Shown: positions 1 through 9,025 of the stretch, in pieces
Layout of the letters: every line of letters begins with the position of its first letter
Numbering within the stretch: position 1 is the stretch's first letter
Origin: Holtermannia corniformis
Taxonomy: Eukaryota; Basidiomycota; Tremellomycetes; Holtermanniales
Length of the DNA stretch: 20,224 nucleotides
Reading direction: 5' to 3'
Assembly: GCA_001599935.1 (NCBI GenBank)
Contig: BCIJ01000015.1
Coordinates: 419,798 to 440,021, forward strand
The notes under the pieces: model-generated
What the model was told of the DNA's origin: nothing
Database searches by the model: none
The model's input: only the letters and a program-made list of their open reading frames with translations
Translations under genes and position numbers: made by a program

Positions 1-355
1 GCAGCGTCGTGGCCGGCGGTCTGGGTGCCCAGAGGGGAAGAGGCTCTCCTCCCCATGATGCCGGAGGTGGCTGGCCACTTGTGAGAATCGACGGGCGAGT
101 GATCTGGGACGTAGGTGCCGTTGAAGACGATCGAGCTGGCTCTGAGGGACTGCTGGGCGTGTTGGAGCTGCTTTCACCAGGTTGGATGCGATCTCCCAGC
201 CTCTTGACTTCACCCAAGAGTTCAGTAAGCTTGCCAGGGCGTCAGCGGAGCCGTACAAGAAGATGTTGCATGATAACAACAAAGTAGACGGTCAATAAAC
301 ATACCAGTCGAGTTTGCAGCGATAGCACCTCTTGTAGCCCGTCTTGGTTACTCAT
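1..355 (-). CDS. N-terminal part of an unrecognised protein (runs off the left edge)
   Basis: I do not recognise this gene. Reading the minus strand, the ATG at 355 opens a 17-codon exon (355-305). A 75-nt intron follows (304-230, donor GTATGT, acceptor GCAAG), then an exon that stays open from 229 to the window edge, giving 93 visible residues. The protein begins with a leucine-rich amphipathic stretch (MSNQDGLQEVLSLQ, then LLTELLGEVKRLGDRI), probably a short coiled coil. A Ser/Pro/Thr-rich, probably disordered linker follows. No signal peptide is visible. The intron is longer than the local norm of about 44 nt. The gene is divergent from the alcohol dehydrogenase and shares its upstream region. 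The start is the only ATG consistent with the splice; function cannot be inferred. Confidence 0.6.
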
Positions 356-472
356 TGGACCGTGTGCTTGTAGAGCAAGTTGATACGAGTCTGTGGATAT
401 GCGAATGAGCCCTGTAGCGTGGTTGGTTGATGATGTACGACCTAACTCGACTGCAGAGGCTTAAGCTAACTA

Positions 473-497
473 CGGGACCTAAATATGTCCGGTCCCG
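473..497. promoter_or_regulatory. 7-bp inverted repeat in the divergent promoter
   Basis: CGGGACC (473-479) and GGTCCCG (491-497) form a perfect inverted repeat separated by an A/T-richer 11-bp spacer. It lies in the 289-bp region between the two divergent start codons at 355 and 645. CGG half-sites facing each other at fixed spacing are typical of Zn2Cys6 binuclear-cluster transcription factors, so an operator for one or both genes is possible. This is inference from symmetry only. Confidence 0.3.
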
Positions 498-644
498 CGC
501 GCCATAGTCGTCAAGGTTCGGCACCAACTCGGTTCGAGCCGGCGAAATGACGGAGGGTGTGCACCGCGCGGGGCAGCTCAAAACTCCAAGGGGCTGAACT
601 CGGGACACCACCGTCTGCTTCCAACTCTCATCTCATCAGCTAAA

Positions 645-2115
645 ATGGCTATCGACACTGCCAAGGGTGGGTTCTTGTGAGCGGTTGCTAGGGCCAGAGC
701 TGATATCACAGGCTACGCTATTCACGACACCAAGAACTACTTGGTCAGTGGGCTCGATCGGACACTGAATACAAGCTGATGCATGCAGGACTTCAAGTTG
801 ACAGAGTACAAGCTCAAGCCGGAAGAGGCTGGCGATGTGACGGTTGCGATCTCGCACTGTGGGACTTGCGGCTCCGTGCGTCTTCCGTCCCGCTCGGTGT
901 CGTGCACAAACTGACTGAAATTGTCAGGACCACCACACGATCTCGGGCGGTTGGGGACCCCTCGCGTCTGAATTCTGCGTCACTGGCCACGAAATCATCG
1001 GCAAGGTTGTCCAGGTTGGCGCCGACGTGACCGAGTTCAAGGTCGGCCAGCGCGTCGGCGTCGGTGCGCAATCGGGTAGCTGTGGCAAGTGCCGTGCTTG
1101 CACTACCGATAACGGTGCGCTGCGTCGTGATGATTCTAGAATCTGAGCTGATGGGAGCAGAGCAATACTGCAAGACGCCAGTGCACACTTACAACTGCGA
1201 GTGGCCGGGACTCGGTCAGGTCCAGCAGGGTGGTTATGCCAGTGAGTGATTCGTTGATGCACCGAGAGGCAGATGTTGACGTTTGCAGCCCACATCCGCG
1301 CTCAGCAAAAGTTTGTGTTTGACATTCCCGCGGCGATCAAGTCGGAGGATGCTGCCTCGATGTGGGTTCACTGGCTCGCTGTGGTATCGTGCTGATATCC
1401 CAGGCTCTGCGGTGGTTTGACCGTCTTCTCGCCTCTTGTCCGCGCTGGCATTAAGCAGGGAAGCAAGGTCGGCGTCGTCGGTATCGGTGGCTTGTACGTG
1501 GCCTGTCCCTATCATCGGCTTAGCTCACGTCGCTCAGGGGCCACTATGCGATCCTGTTCGCTGTCGCGCTCGGTGCCGAAGTCACCGCCTTCTCCCACTC
1601 TGAGAACAAGAAGGCCGACGCACTCAAGATGGGAGCCAAGCACTTTGTGCTGACGCACGACGGGTTTGAAAAGGAGCACGAGCGCGAGCTCGACCTGCTC
1701 ATCTCGAGCAGCAGTAGCGCCAAGCTGCCGCTCGATGAGCTCTTGAGCACTCTGGACATTCACGGCAAGCTCGTGTTTGTCGGTATGCCCGAAGACAGCT
1801 TGACGATTACTTCGCAGACGCTGTGTGAGTGCCTTGAACGCTTGGTTGACGCTGACGCTTTTGTAGCTGGTAACGGCGCTTCGTTGGCCTCATCCCACAT
1901 TGGGTCCAAGAAGGAGGTGATCCAGATGCTCAAGCTTGCTGCCGAGAAGCAGATCAAGCCGTGGATCACGACCATGCCGATGAAGGACGCCGCCAAGTCG
2001 ATCCAGCTCGTCGAGTCGGGCAAAGTCCGTTACAGGACTGTCCTTGTCCAGGTCGGTTTTGGCGGAGCGCCGTGTCGTTACAGGTGCTGATCTCTAACAG
2101 GATATCGATGTGTAG
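645..2115 (+). CDS. Zinc-dependent NADP(H) alcohol dehydrogenase (ADH6/cinnamyl-alcohol type)
   Basis: Medium-chain dehydrogenase/reductase that should interconvert alcohols and aldehydes with NADP(H), in the cytosol. Ten exons: 645-666, 712-743, 789-875, 928-1114, 1161-1241, 1289-1361, 1404-1493, 1538-1824, 1867-2051, 2101-2115, giving 352 aa, the usual family length. Catalytic zinc ligands are visible as C42 (CGTCGSD), H68-E69 (GHEIIG) and C163 (MLCGG). The structural zinc site is C99, C102, C105 and C113 (SCGKCRACTTDNEQYC). The Rossmann fingerprint GIGGLGH starts at G187. The following SHSENKK resembles the phosphate-binding loop of NADPH-preferring ADH6/ADH7 rather than NAD enzymes. The C-terminus YRTVLVQDIDV is spliced to a 5-codon last exon. 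Start: first ATG after an upstream AAA context, giving the normal N-terminus. The exact substrate cannot be read from sequence; broad aldehyde reduction is likely. Confidence 0.93.
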
Positions 2116-2311
2116 AGTAGCAGAGTGGAGCGCGATGCGGAGTCTCTTTCGAGCTGCGTAGACCCTCATGAGATCGATGCCACTTGCCACTACTTGACTC
2201 ACATGAAGGCGCGCGGCGTTGCGGTGTTTTATTCCCGTTCTGAGGTTAGCGGGCCATCTTCTGTGCGCTTTGCTTCTTCCCATTGTCCATAGCATCCTCA
2301 CTGGTCATCTC

Positions 2312-5162
2312 ATGTCTGGCTTCTTTGGGTTCGATGCGGCTCTGCCAGAGCGCAGAGCTGCAGGCGCAGAAGAGGACCTCGCAGTGTATACGTGGGGCGA
2401 AGCGGGCTACGACGGTCTCGGCGATGCGTTGCTTGAAGGCGGAGACGATCTGAACGACGAGACGTTTGGTGACGATGGCGAGATCGGTGTGTTGTGTCAA
2501 AGATAGATGGGCATGGGCTGATGGGATCAGGTAATGACTTTCAGTACTCGCAGCAGCCGCAACAGCCGGTCAGACAGCAGCAGCAGCAAGCATACCACCC
2601 GTTCCAGCAGCAGCAGCAGCCCAAGAAACCCGTCGACATGTTTGCCTCGTCCGAAGCGGATTTCTTTTCCAAGCCCAAGCGTAGGTCGGTGTGAACCACT
2701 CGAGTAGCTGTCTAACATCGTCAGGCAAACCCGCACCGCTGCAACAGACCCAGTCTGTCGAGTCGCTCTGGAACCAGCCATCGCCATCGTGGAATTCTCC
2801 GGCGCGCACTCAATCGCCCTATTCGGCTCCCGTACCCAAGACGCTGCAAGAGATCGAAGCAGAGGCTCTTGCTCGAGCCCAGCCACCGCCCAAGATCCTG
2901 ACGATGGAGGAGATCGAGGCTGATTTGGCTCGCACGGCTGTACAGCCGCCAGCAGGACCGACTCAGGTTCCGTCGGGGCAGCAGGTCAAGACGCTTGCGG
3001 ATATTGAGCGCGAGATGATCGCGACTCCGCCCGTTGCTGCCTCCGCGCCTGCGCCTGCCCCAGTGCCTGCAGCCGGACCCAACCAGCAACAGGCCCTGCT
3101 CGACCGCATGTTCCCTGCACTCGGCAGCAACGCTCTCCCAGGCCAGACTCCTTCATACCCTGAACCACCCCGTCCCGACTCTGCGCCCATCGATCGCCGC
3201 TCGCCCGAGGAAATCGCGTACGCCGAACACAAGCTCGCGATCCGTCAAGCCAAGATCCAGGCAATGAGCAAATACAACAACATCATGCTGTCTGGCGATA
3301 AAGACTTTATCACGCGTATCCAGCTCAGTCAGCTGGCCACGACCGACCCCTACGTGACTGATTTCTACGCACAAGTCTACTCGGCGCTCATGCGCTCCAA
3401 GGCGGCGGCTGCGGCGGGTCAATCGGGCCCGTCGGTGATTCAGGTCGCGCCGGGGATTGGGATGGGCGTCGGCGTTGGTGGTCAGTACTCGACGGCTGGT
3501 GGGAACCGCTTTGGCAAGCTTGGGACCGGGGCTATGCAGAAGCTCTCGACGCAGGTCAAGCGTTTGGTTGAGGGCAAGAAGAACCGCCAGGAGAAGCCTT
3601 CCAATGGTACGTGCCATGTATTGCTACTTGAATTTGAACAATACTGACGTCAACAGAGGGCTTAGCCCGCGCCCTGGGCCGTACTCATGCACGCTCGACT
3701 CAAGCTGCACCTCGTGCAGTCCTCCAAGTCCCCACCTCGACCGCCAAAGAGAACCCTCGGCCGTCGTCGCCGTTCTCGCAGCAGCAGACTACACGCCAGC
3801 CTTTGACCAAGAAGCAGGTCATGTATGCGCTCGAAGAGTTGTACGATCTTGTGCTCGATGTTGAGCAGCTGCGAAGGCAGGCTCCGCCGCCTGGTGTGCC
3901 CGAGTTCGACGAGTGGTCAGTATTATCGGTGTGGAGAGGGATTGGGCTGACATCATGTAGGAATGCAAAGTGCCAGGAGAAAGCCGATCTGCTCTGGACT
4001 CGCATCATGGTACTTGAGCCGCTTGACATCAGGTACGTCCAGTCGACCGAATCTAACACAATGACGCTGACGACCACTTCCAGCAACCCGCACCCCTTCA
4101 TCTCCCTTCTTTCACTTGTCAAGGGTCAGCGCCTGTTCCCGCGCCTGATCCGTCACCTCGCCCCGCAACAATGCATGACGCTTCTCACTCTCCTCGTGGC
4201 AACCTTCTACCAGCTCGACGTCGTCATTCGCGCTCCTCCTCCACCCGCCGCGGATGCCTCGCTCCTGACCAAAGCGGATCGCTTGGACCGTGCCAAGCGT
4301 GAAGCCGATACGGAAAACTTTTTGCACTGCGTCGTGCCCGTTGTGGACAACCTCATCAGTCGATGCGGCCTCGGTCTCGTTGCTGGTTTGCTGGGTATCT
4401 GTGTGCAGAGGATGGAGGTTGCGCGTGTTGCGTCAACCAGGGTGGGTTGATGTGCGGTTTTACGTTGGCAGTGCTGACAATAGCAGCCCGGTGTCGCGCT
4501 CTTCACGACTCTTCTGTCGCGCGCTCAAGTGCTTATCCACGCCCCCGCCGGTGCGCCCACCCCCGACCCGAGCGAAACGGAGCAATGGTCAGTACGACGC
4601 CGTCACTTCGAAAGTATGCTGACTGTGACAGGAACGCGTCCTACCTCGCGTTCCTGCACGCCCTGCTTCCCCACCTACCCAACATCTTCCCGTCATCGCA
4701 AGCTCAGCGTGCTGCCTTTGGGCCGGGCGCTTACCTTCTGGGTGGCGATGGCACCGCTCCCGGTGCCGTCGGCGAGCGTGAAGGTTTCGAGATTGAGCGA
4801 AGAGAGGCCGAGGTCTGGGGTCTGGCTGCGGCGTGAGTCCCTCAGTTTCATTCGTGAGCACGGGCTGACGGGTCTAAGATTGGCGGTCAACGCACCCGAA
4901 GAGGAGCAGATGAACCTCGTTGGCTCGCTTCGTGACAAGGTCGGTATTTCACATCGGATGTGCTACATGTACTGACTTCCCTAGATCATCTACACCGTCC
5001 AAGCAGCCCGTAACGCCGCAACGCCGGCTCCCCGCGCCGAGCTCAAACTGCGCAACGTCAACATGTTTTTGAATGGCTTGGTAAGTCGCCTCTTTGTGAT
5101 CTCTGGTCGGAGCGGTCAGCTTACACGCACAGGGTCTTGACGCGTCGCTCCTGGATGCTTGA
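2312..5162 (+). CDS. PAT1: PAT1, mRNA decapping/deadenylation-dependent decay scaffold
   Basis: Pat1 bridges deadenylated mRNA, the Lsm1-7 ring, Dhh1/DDX6 and the Dcp1-Dcp2 decapping enzyme in P-bodies. Eleven exons: 2312-2486, 2531-2680, 2725-3606, 3657-3915, 3961-4032, 4084-4441, 4487-4587, 4632-4832, 4879-4939, 4985-5080, 5133-5162, giving 794 aa. The N-terminus MSGFFGFDAALP is the short conserved N-motif, rich in Phe-Asp, that recruits Dhh1. It is followed by a Gln-rich low-complexity stretch (QQPQQPVRQQQQQ) and a Pro-rich middle with repeated KILTMEEIEADL / KTLADIEREM segments. The alpha-helical C-terminal domain (from about residue 430) includes LYDLVLDVEQL, LVKGQRLFPRLIRHL and the closing helix NVNMFLNGLGLDASLLDA, which matches the Pat1 C-terminus that binds Lsm1-7 and Dcp2. 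Another P-body candidate, the 4E-T-like gene at 10990-13317, is in the same window. The final exon encodes only nine residues. Confidence 0.92.
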
Positions 5163-5340
5163 TAGGAACGAAGCGACGAATTTGCTGAAATGTCGCGATG
5201 CATGTGTTTGCTTGCTTGCTCTGATCTATATGCAGTTGTGCTGCATGGGCGTACAAATGGGACTGTATACAACGACGTGACCTAAAATGATATGGGATGC
5301 TGCTGTGCTGATGACGAGTATGAGATGAGACAAGCAAGAC
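5163..5340. other. Convergent intergenic region
   Basis: 178 bp between the stop codons of PAT1 (plus) and the XRCC4/PAXX-like gene (minus). It must hold both 3' UTRs and polyadenylation sites. No canonical AATAAA, repeat or extra reading frame stands out. Confidence 0.5.
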
Positions 5341-6363
5341 CTAGTCGGAATCCGAGTCGGTCGCAAACTCGTTATCGGCCTTGTTCATCCGATGCCTGTT
5401 GAAGATGAGCACACATCCTGGGCCAGTTCAGGGCTCCGAACAGACACTTTACGTCCTGGCTGCAATTTTGAAGAGTTGCCCGGCAGTTTGACAGGTGTCA
5501 CAGCTGTTTATCCTATCAGCCTCCATCGACGACGGAGTAGGGCACGCACGCTTGCGGATCTCTTGCGAATTTGATGCTTGCTGGCTCAACGTCTTGGCTA
5601 CGTTCGTCGCGGCCTCGAGCTGCTTCTTGAGCTCGGCAATCTCATGCTGGGAAGTTTGCTTAAGTACCCGTGGGTCCGCCAGCAGCCACGGTGCACACCT
5701 GATGCGAGAGATCCTCCTGCGTCGGCTGTGCGCGGACGGGAGTTGAGGGTTTCACAGCGGGCGTCGGGGGCGCTAGCTTGCGCTTGTTATTGCTTTCTGT
5801 CACGAGCTGAGTCCCAGCATGAGCTTGGCACGACTGATTGCGATGCGATACATACATTGACGGCGACGTTGAAGAGGCCTTGTAAATCATTGCCTGCTTC
5901 TGACGGCTGTAACGGTATTCTTAGCGGCTCTGCGCTGTCGATGTGGATGACCAGCTGCGAAAATGAGCTGATCCAAGCTGCTGTGCAGAAGCAGACTGAC
6001 GTTGGGCGTCGCCGACTTGGGAAAGGTGATCTTGACCGAGGGAAGGGTGATCAGCGCCTCGTACACGGTCTGACAGCTTGCAGTCGCTTCCAACTGATAT
6101 CGTGTAAGCCAGCAATATCCAAGCGTCCCCAAGCCGTCGATCACCTCCTGTAAGCTCATCCCGCCTTCCCATACCTGCAGCTCCCCTTTGTTCATTGTCC
6201 TGACGAGGAGCAGCCACTCTTCAGCGTCCCCCTCGTCCGTCTCCTCGATCGAGCTGCTCAGTAGGTAAACAGACGCCGCTGCCGCATTCTTGGCATGCTG
6301 ATAGATGGTCTGGTGCACATTGTCAAGCAGCTGGGACATTGCATCAGCTCGACAGGACAGCAT
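5341..6363 (-). CDS. Head/coiled-coil/acidic-tail protein, candidate XRCC4/PAXX-superfamily member
   Basis: Minus-strand exons 6363-6001, 5954-5856, 5806-5699, 5646-5550, 5503-5453 and 5417-5341 give 264 aa. Residues 1-154 alternate hydrophobic strands (EEWLLLVRTMNKGELQVWEGG; VKITFP; LVIHIDS; LRIPLQPSE) and end in a helix (DLQGLFNVAVNL). The order resembles the beta-sandwich head of XRCC4, XLF and PAXX, with the Trp-containing strand in the expected place. A basic/Pro linker, a short coiled coil (HEIAELKKQLEAATNVAKTL) and an acidic tail ending TDSDSD follow. In that superfamily such proteins scaffold end joining by DNA ligase IV. Uncertainties: a 51-nt in-frame stretch at 6144-6094 (donor GTGATC, CTTAC, acceptor ATCAG) may be an extra intron, giving 247 aa; the last intron (5452-5418) is only 35 nt; the start may be the second ATG at 6339. 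The gene structure is fairly secure, the family assignment weak. Confidence 0.55.
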
Positions 6364-6879
6364 GGTCGGTAAGAAGACGGTCGGTCGGAACGTGGCTGGA
6401 GCTTGTAGCAAGCCACAAGCATGTCAGCATGTTAGCGCGCGCGCAACGTCAGTCCTCAAGTCGGGAGTGAGCAGGTCAGCAGCGCGTCTTCACATCAGTT
6501 GTCAGCTCGCGGTGCTTGTCTTGCTGACCTTACTGACAATACCGACCGCGATGAGCACTGACAGCACTACTTTAGCTAACGGCGAGCTAACACACACCCT
6601 AAACCAACGCTCGGCGAAAGGGGCGCCTGAAACTGTGTTGACCGCTGCGGCGAGGGACGATCACTGTCTGAAACTCTACAGCATGTGGACGCGGTAGAGC
6701 TGCTGCTGATCGCTACATATCACCTTGACCGGCTCCGAGATCGACCCTGGCATCAGCAAGAGAGCCAAAGGTTGACTGCTGCAACCAGACGCGATTGAGC
6801 CGGTCTCAATCGACTCACGCTCCTTTGCATCTCACGCTCATTCACAACGCCAAGATAGGAGCCGCTCCCGGTGAACAGG
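6364..6879. other. Divergent intergenic region with a weak small-gene candidate
   Basis: 516 bp between the divergent starts of the XRCC4/PAXX-like gene and the membrane-protein gene. An alternating GCGCGCGCG run lies at about 6434-6442. On the plus strand an ATG at 6551 opens 28 codons up to 6634. A stretch with good intron signals (GTGTTG, TCTGAAAC, TCTACAG; 6635-6681) then leads to an open 38-codon exon ending in TGA at 6798. Just upstream, 6507-6550 could encode a very hydrophobic run (LAVLVLLTLLTIPTA) without a clear start. I do not call a gene here; this may simply be promoter. Confidence 0.35.
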
Positions 6880-9004
6880 ATGGAGACGTTCATCGCGGCG
6901 AGGTGCGTGGAGCGGGAGATGGTTGAGTCCGGCTCATAGCACCAGCTCTCCCCTGTTTACCTACAGTCCGTGCAAGGACTGCGATGGTTCATCCGGGTTC
7001 GAGCTGGTCAACAACCAAAATCAGACCAACTCGACGACCTACACAACGACTTCTAGCGAGCCACTCCGGGTTACTTTGAACTTTACAGGTGGGTGAGGTG
7101 GACTTTCATGAAACGGCTCACGCAGGCAGGCAACGCTGCGAGCTTTCGCATCTTCAAAGCGCAGCAGTCGGCATACGAGACACGTATACTCGTCAATGGG
7201 ACTGCTTACGACAGCAACGAGCTCGCAACAGCTAAAGCCGACCACACGTCGGTCGCCAACCTCCCAAGAGGTCGGCATAGCATCGAACTCGTCATCAACC
7301 GCGGCCCGCCAAAAGGGGACGATGGGGACTATGTACAGTTCGAGGGTGCAAGTCTTGGAATGGGCACTATCTTGAGGTGTGTGGGCCCTGTCAGCCAAAC
7401 CCACGCGCGGCTGACAATGTCAGTGCGACCACGAAGAATGAGACGGTTGATGATACCGCTTGGGCCAGCCGCCAGGTCTACTTGACGCCAGGGTGGAACA
7501 TGCTCGAGAAAGATCACTCGAACTGGATCAACACGGTGCGTGAGGATCGTACCGGGTGTACGTGATAGCTGACGCAGGATACAAGACCGAAGTGGACGCC
7601 GAGCGCCCGCTGATGAGCAACAACTGGAATCAATCCATGTCGTGGACCACGGCGAAAGACTCTGCAACCACCATCACGTTCAAAGGGTCTGCAGTGTGGG
7701 CGTTGGGTCTGACTGGACCGGACCAAGGGTGCGCGAGCGTGTCTCGAGTGATTCTAAGAGCCGCTAACGCTACATAGCACCTATCAGGTTGCCATCGATG
7801 GTCAAGATCGGGGCTCTTTCACCGCGACCGCTGCGTCCCGAGCGTGAGTCGTAGTGTCAACATGAGGATAGTGCGCTGATCCACTCAGATATGAGCAGGT
7901 GCTATACTATACGGCCGGCCTCACGGATGCAGTACACAACTTGACTCTGACCAACATGATCGAAGGCAAACGATTGAGCTTTGACCGACTGATAGCGACG
8001 ACTGGAGCGTGAGTGCACTGTCAACGGAGACGGACTGGCATTGACTGTCGCAGGACCGACATGTCTGACATCCTGCCCGTCTCGCCGTCCTCGACCTATA
8101 CAAGCGCAACAATCACACCAACAGCATCGTCTGCATCCGGCAGCCAAAAGATCCCATCCTCGACAGTCATCGGCATCTCAATCGCCGTCGTCGTACTCGT
8201 CACTGCGATCCTAGCGTGGGTCGCATTCATCTGCGTCGGGATCCGTGAGCGCAAGCAGCGTACTGGGCGCAAAGACGGCCGGCGCCAAGACGAGCACGTG
8301 GACGAGAAGCAGTCGAGTCCTCGGAAAAGCAAAGAGCTCAGCAATGTACGTGCAGCCATCGACACTGGTCACCGCTGATCGCGCCAGTTCCTCCGCATGT
8401 CTGTCGGGAACAAGAAACATCCCGAATTTCAGATCATGTCGGATCCTGCACAGACGCGGTTCCCATCGCCGCCGATCCCGGCTCACAAACACTCGACGTC
8501 GGGCCCGTCGTTCCTCAACCTGCCCAAGCTCGGCAAATCCTCCAGTTCACTCGCCAACAAGGCCATCTCGCATCCCATCGCCCAGCCAGAAGGAGCGATC
8601 AGTCCGGCCCTGGAAGCGGCGCTTGGTGGGCGCACGCATAGCCCGCTCACGCAGCTCAAGCACGCCGGCAGCTCGCTCTTCCCCGTCAAGACGACGCCGG
8701 TCAAGTTTGGCGACCAGAAAAAGGATACCCCGTTTTTGGAGTTGTCGGCGGATGCAAAGAGCCACAAGGGGTTGATGGATCGCACGTCGGGTGAACTGAG
8801 CGCGAAGAGTAAAGAGAGTGTGATCCCGGACATGGAGCCGGAACGGAGCCCGCGCCGACGGTTCTTCGGTCGCGCTTTTGGTGAGCCCTGCCTTGGGGTT
8901 TGAGAGTGCTAAGCTGATGATCGGCAGACAAGCGCGATTCCAGCTCGTCGGACATGAGCAACAAGACGGGCAACTCTGTCGGCAGTGGCTGGCGCTACAT
9001 GTGA
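6880..9004 (+). CDS. Single-pass membrane protein with tandem jelly-roll-like ectodomains and long cytosolic tail
   Basis: Ten exons: 6880-6902, 6967-7088, 7130-7376, 7424-7539, 7578-7728, 7778-7843, 7889-8008, 8054-8345, 8388-8880, 8928-9004, giving 568 aa. The ectodomain (about 9-285) has several NxT/NxS glycosylation sites. It contains two repeats of the type common in basidiomycete cell-surface proteins: a first module, then VDDTAW ... W-T ... TITFKGSAVWALGL ... GTYQVAIDGQ ... LYYTAGLTDAVHNLTLTN, typical of a galactose-binding-like beta sandwich. A Ser/Thr-rich stalk (about 291-318), one transmembrane helix (about 320-345, start VIGISIAVVVL), a basic stop-transfer (RERKQR) and a roughly 220-residue Ser/Pro-rich cytosolic tail follow. 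Likely a cell-surface sensor or adhesion protein; function unknown. Oddities: the chosen start METFIAAS gives no signal peptide, so an upstream exon may be missing. The intron at 7540-7577 could instead be 7536-7585 (adding or removing a few residues). Confidence 0.75.
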
Positions 9005-9025
9005 TTGATCGTGATAATGCATGCG

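Noticed and set aside
5578..6153. 191-codon plus-strand open frame
   Set aside because: It is antisense to the spliced minus-strand XRCC4/PAXX-like gene, crosses four of its introns and has no recognisable domain.
6507..6550. Signal-peptide-like hydrophobic run as the start of the membrane protein
   Set aside because: No supported ATG in frame upstream (a 32-nt intron would be needed) and no chain of introns joins it convincingly to the exon at 6967. Kept only as a note.
8245..8775. 176-codon Arg/Ser-rich plus-strand frame
   Set aside because: Same strand but shifted frame within the cytosolic tail of the membrane protein; the real frame continues through spliced, family-like sequence.
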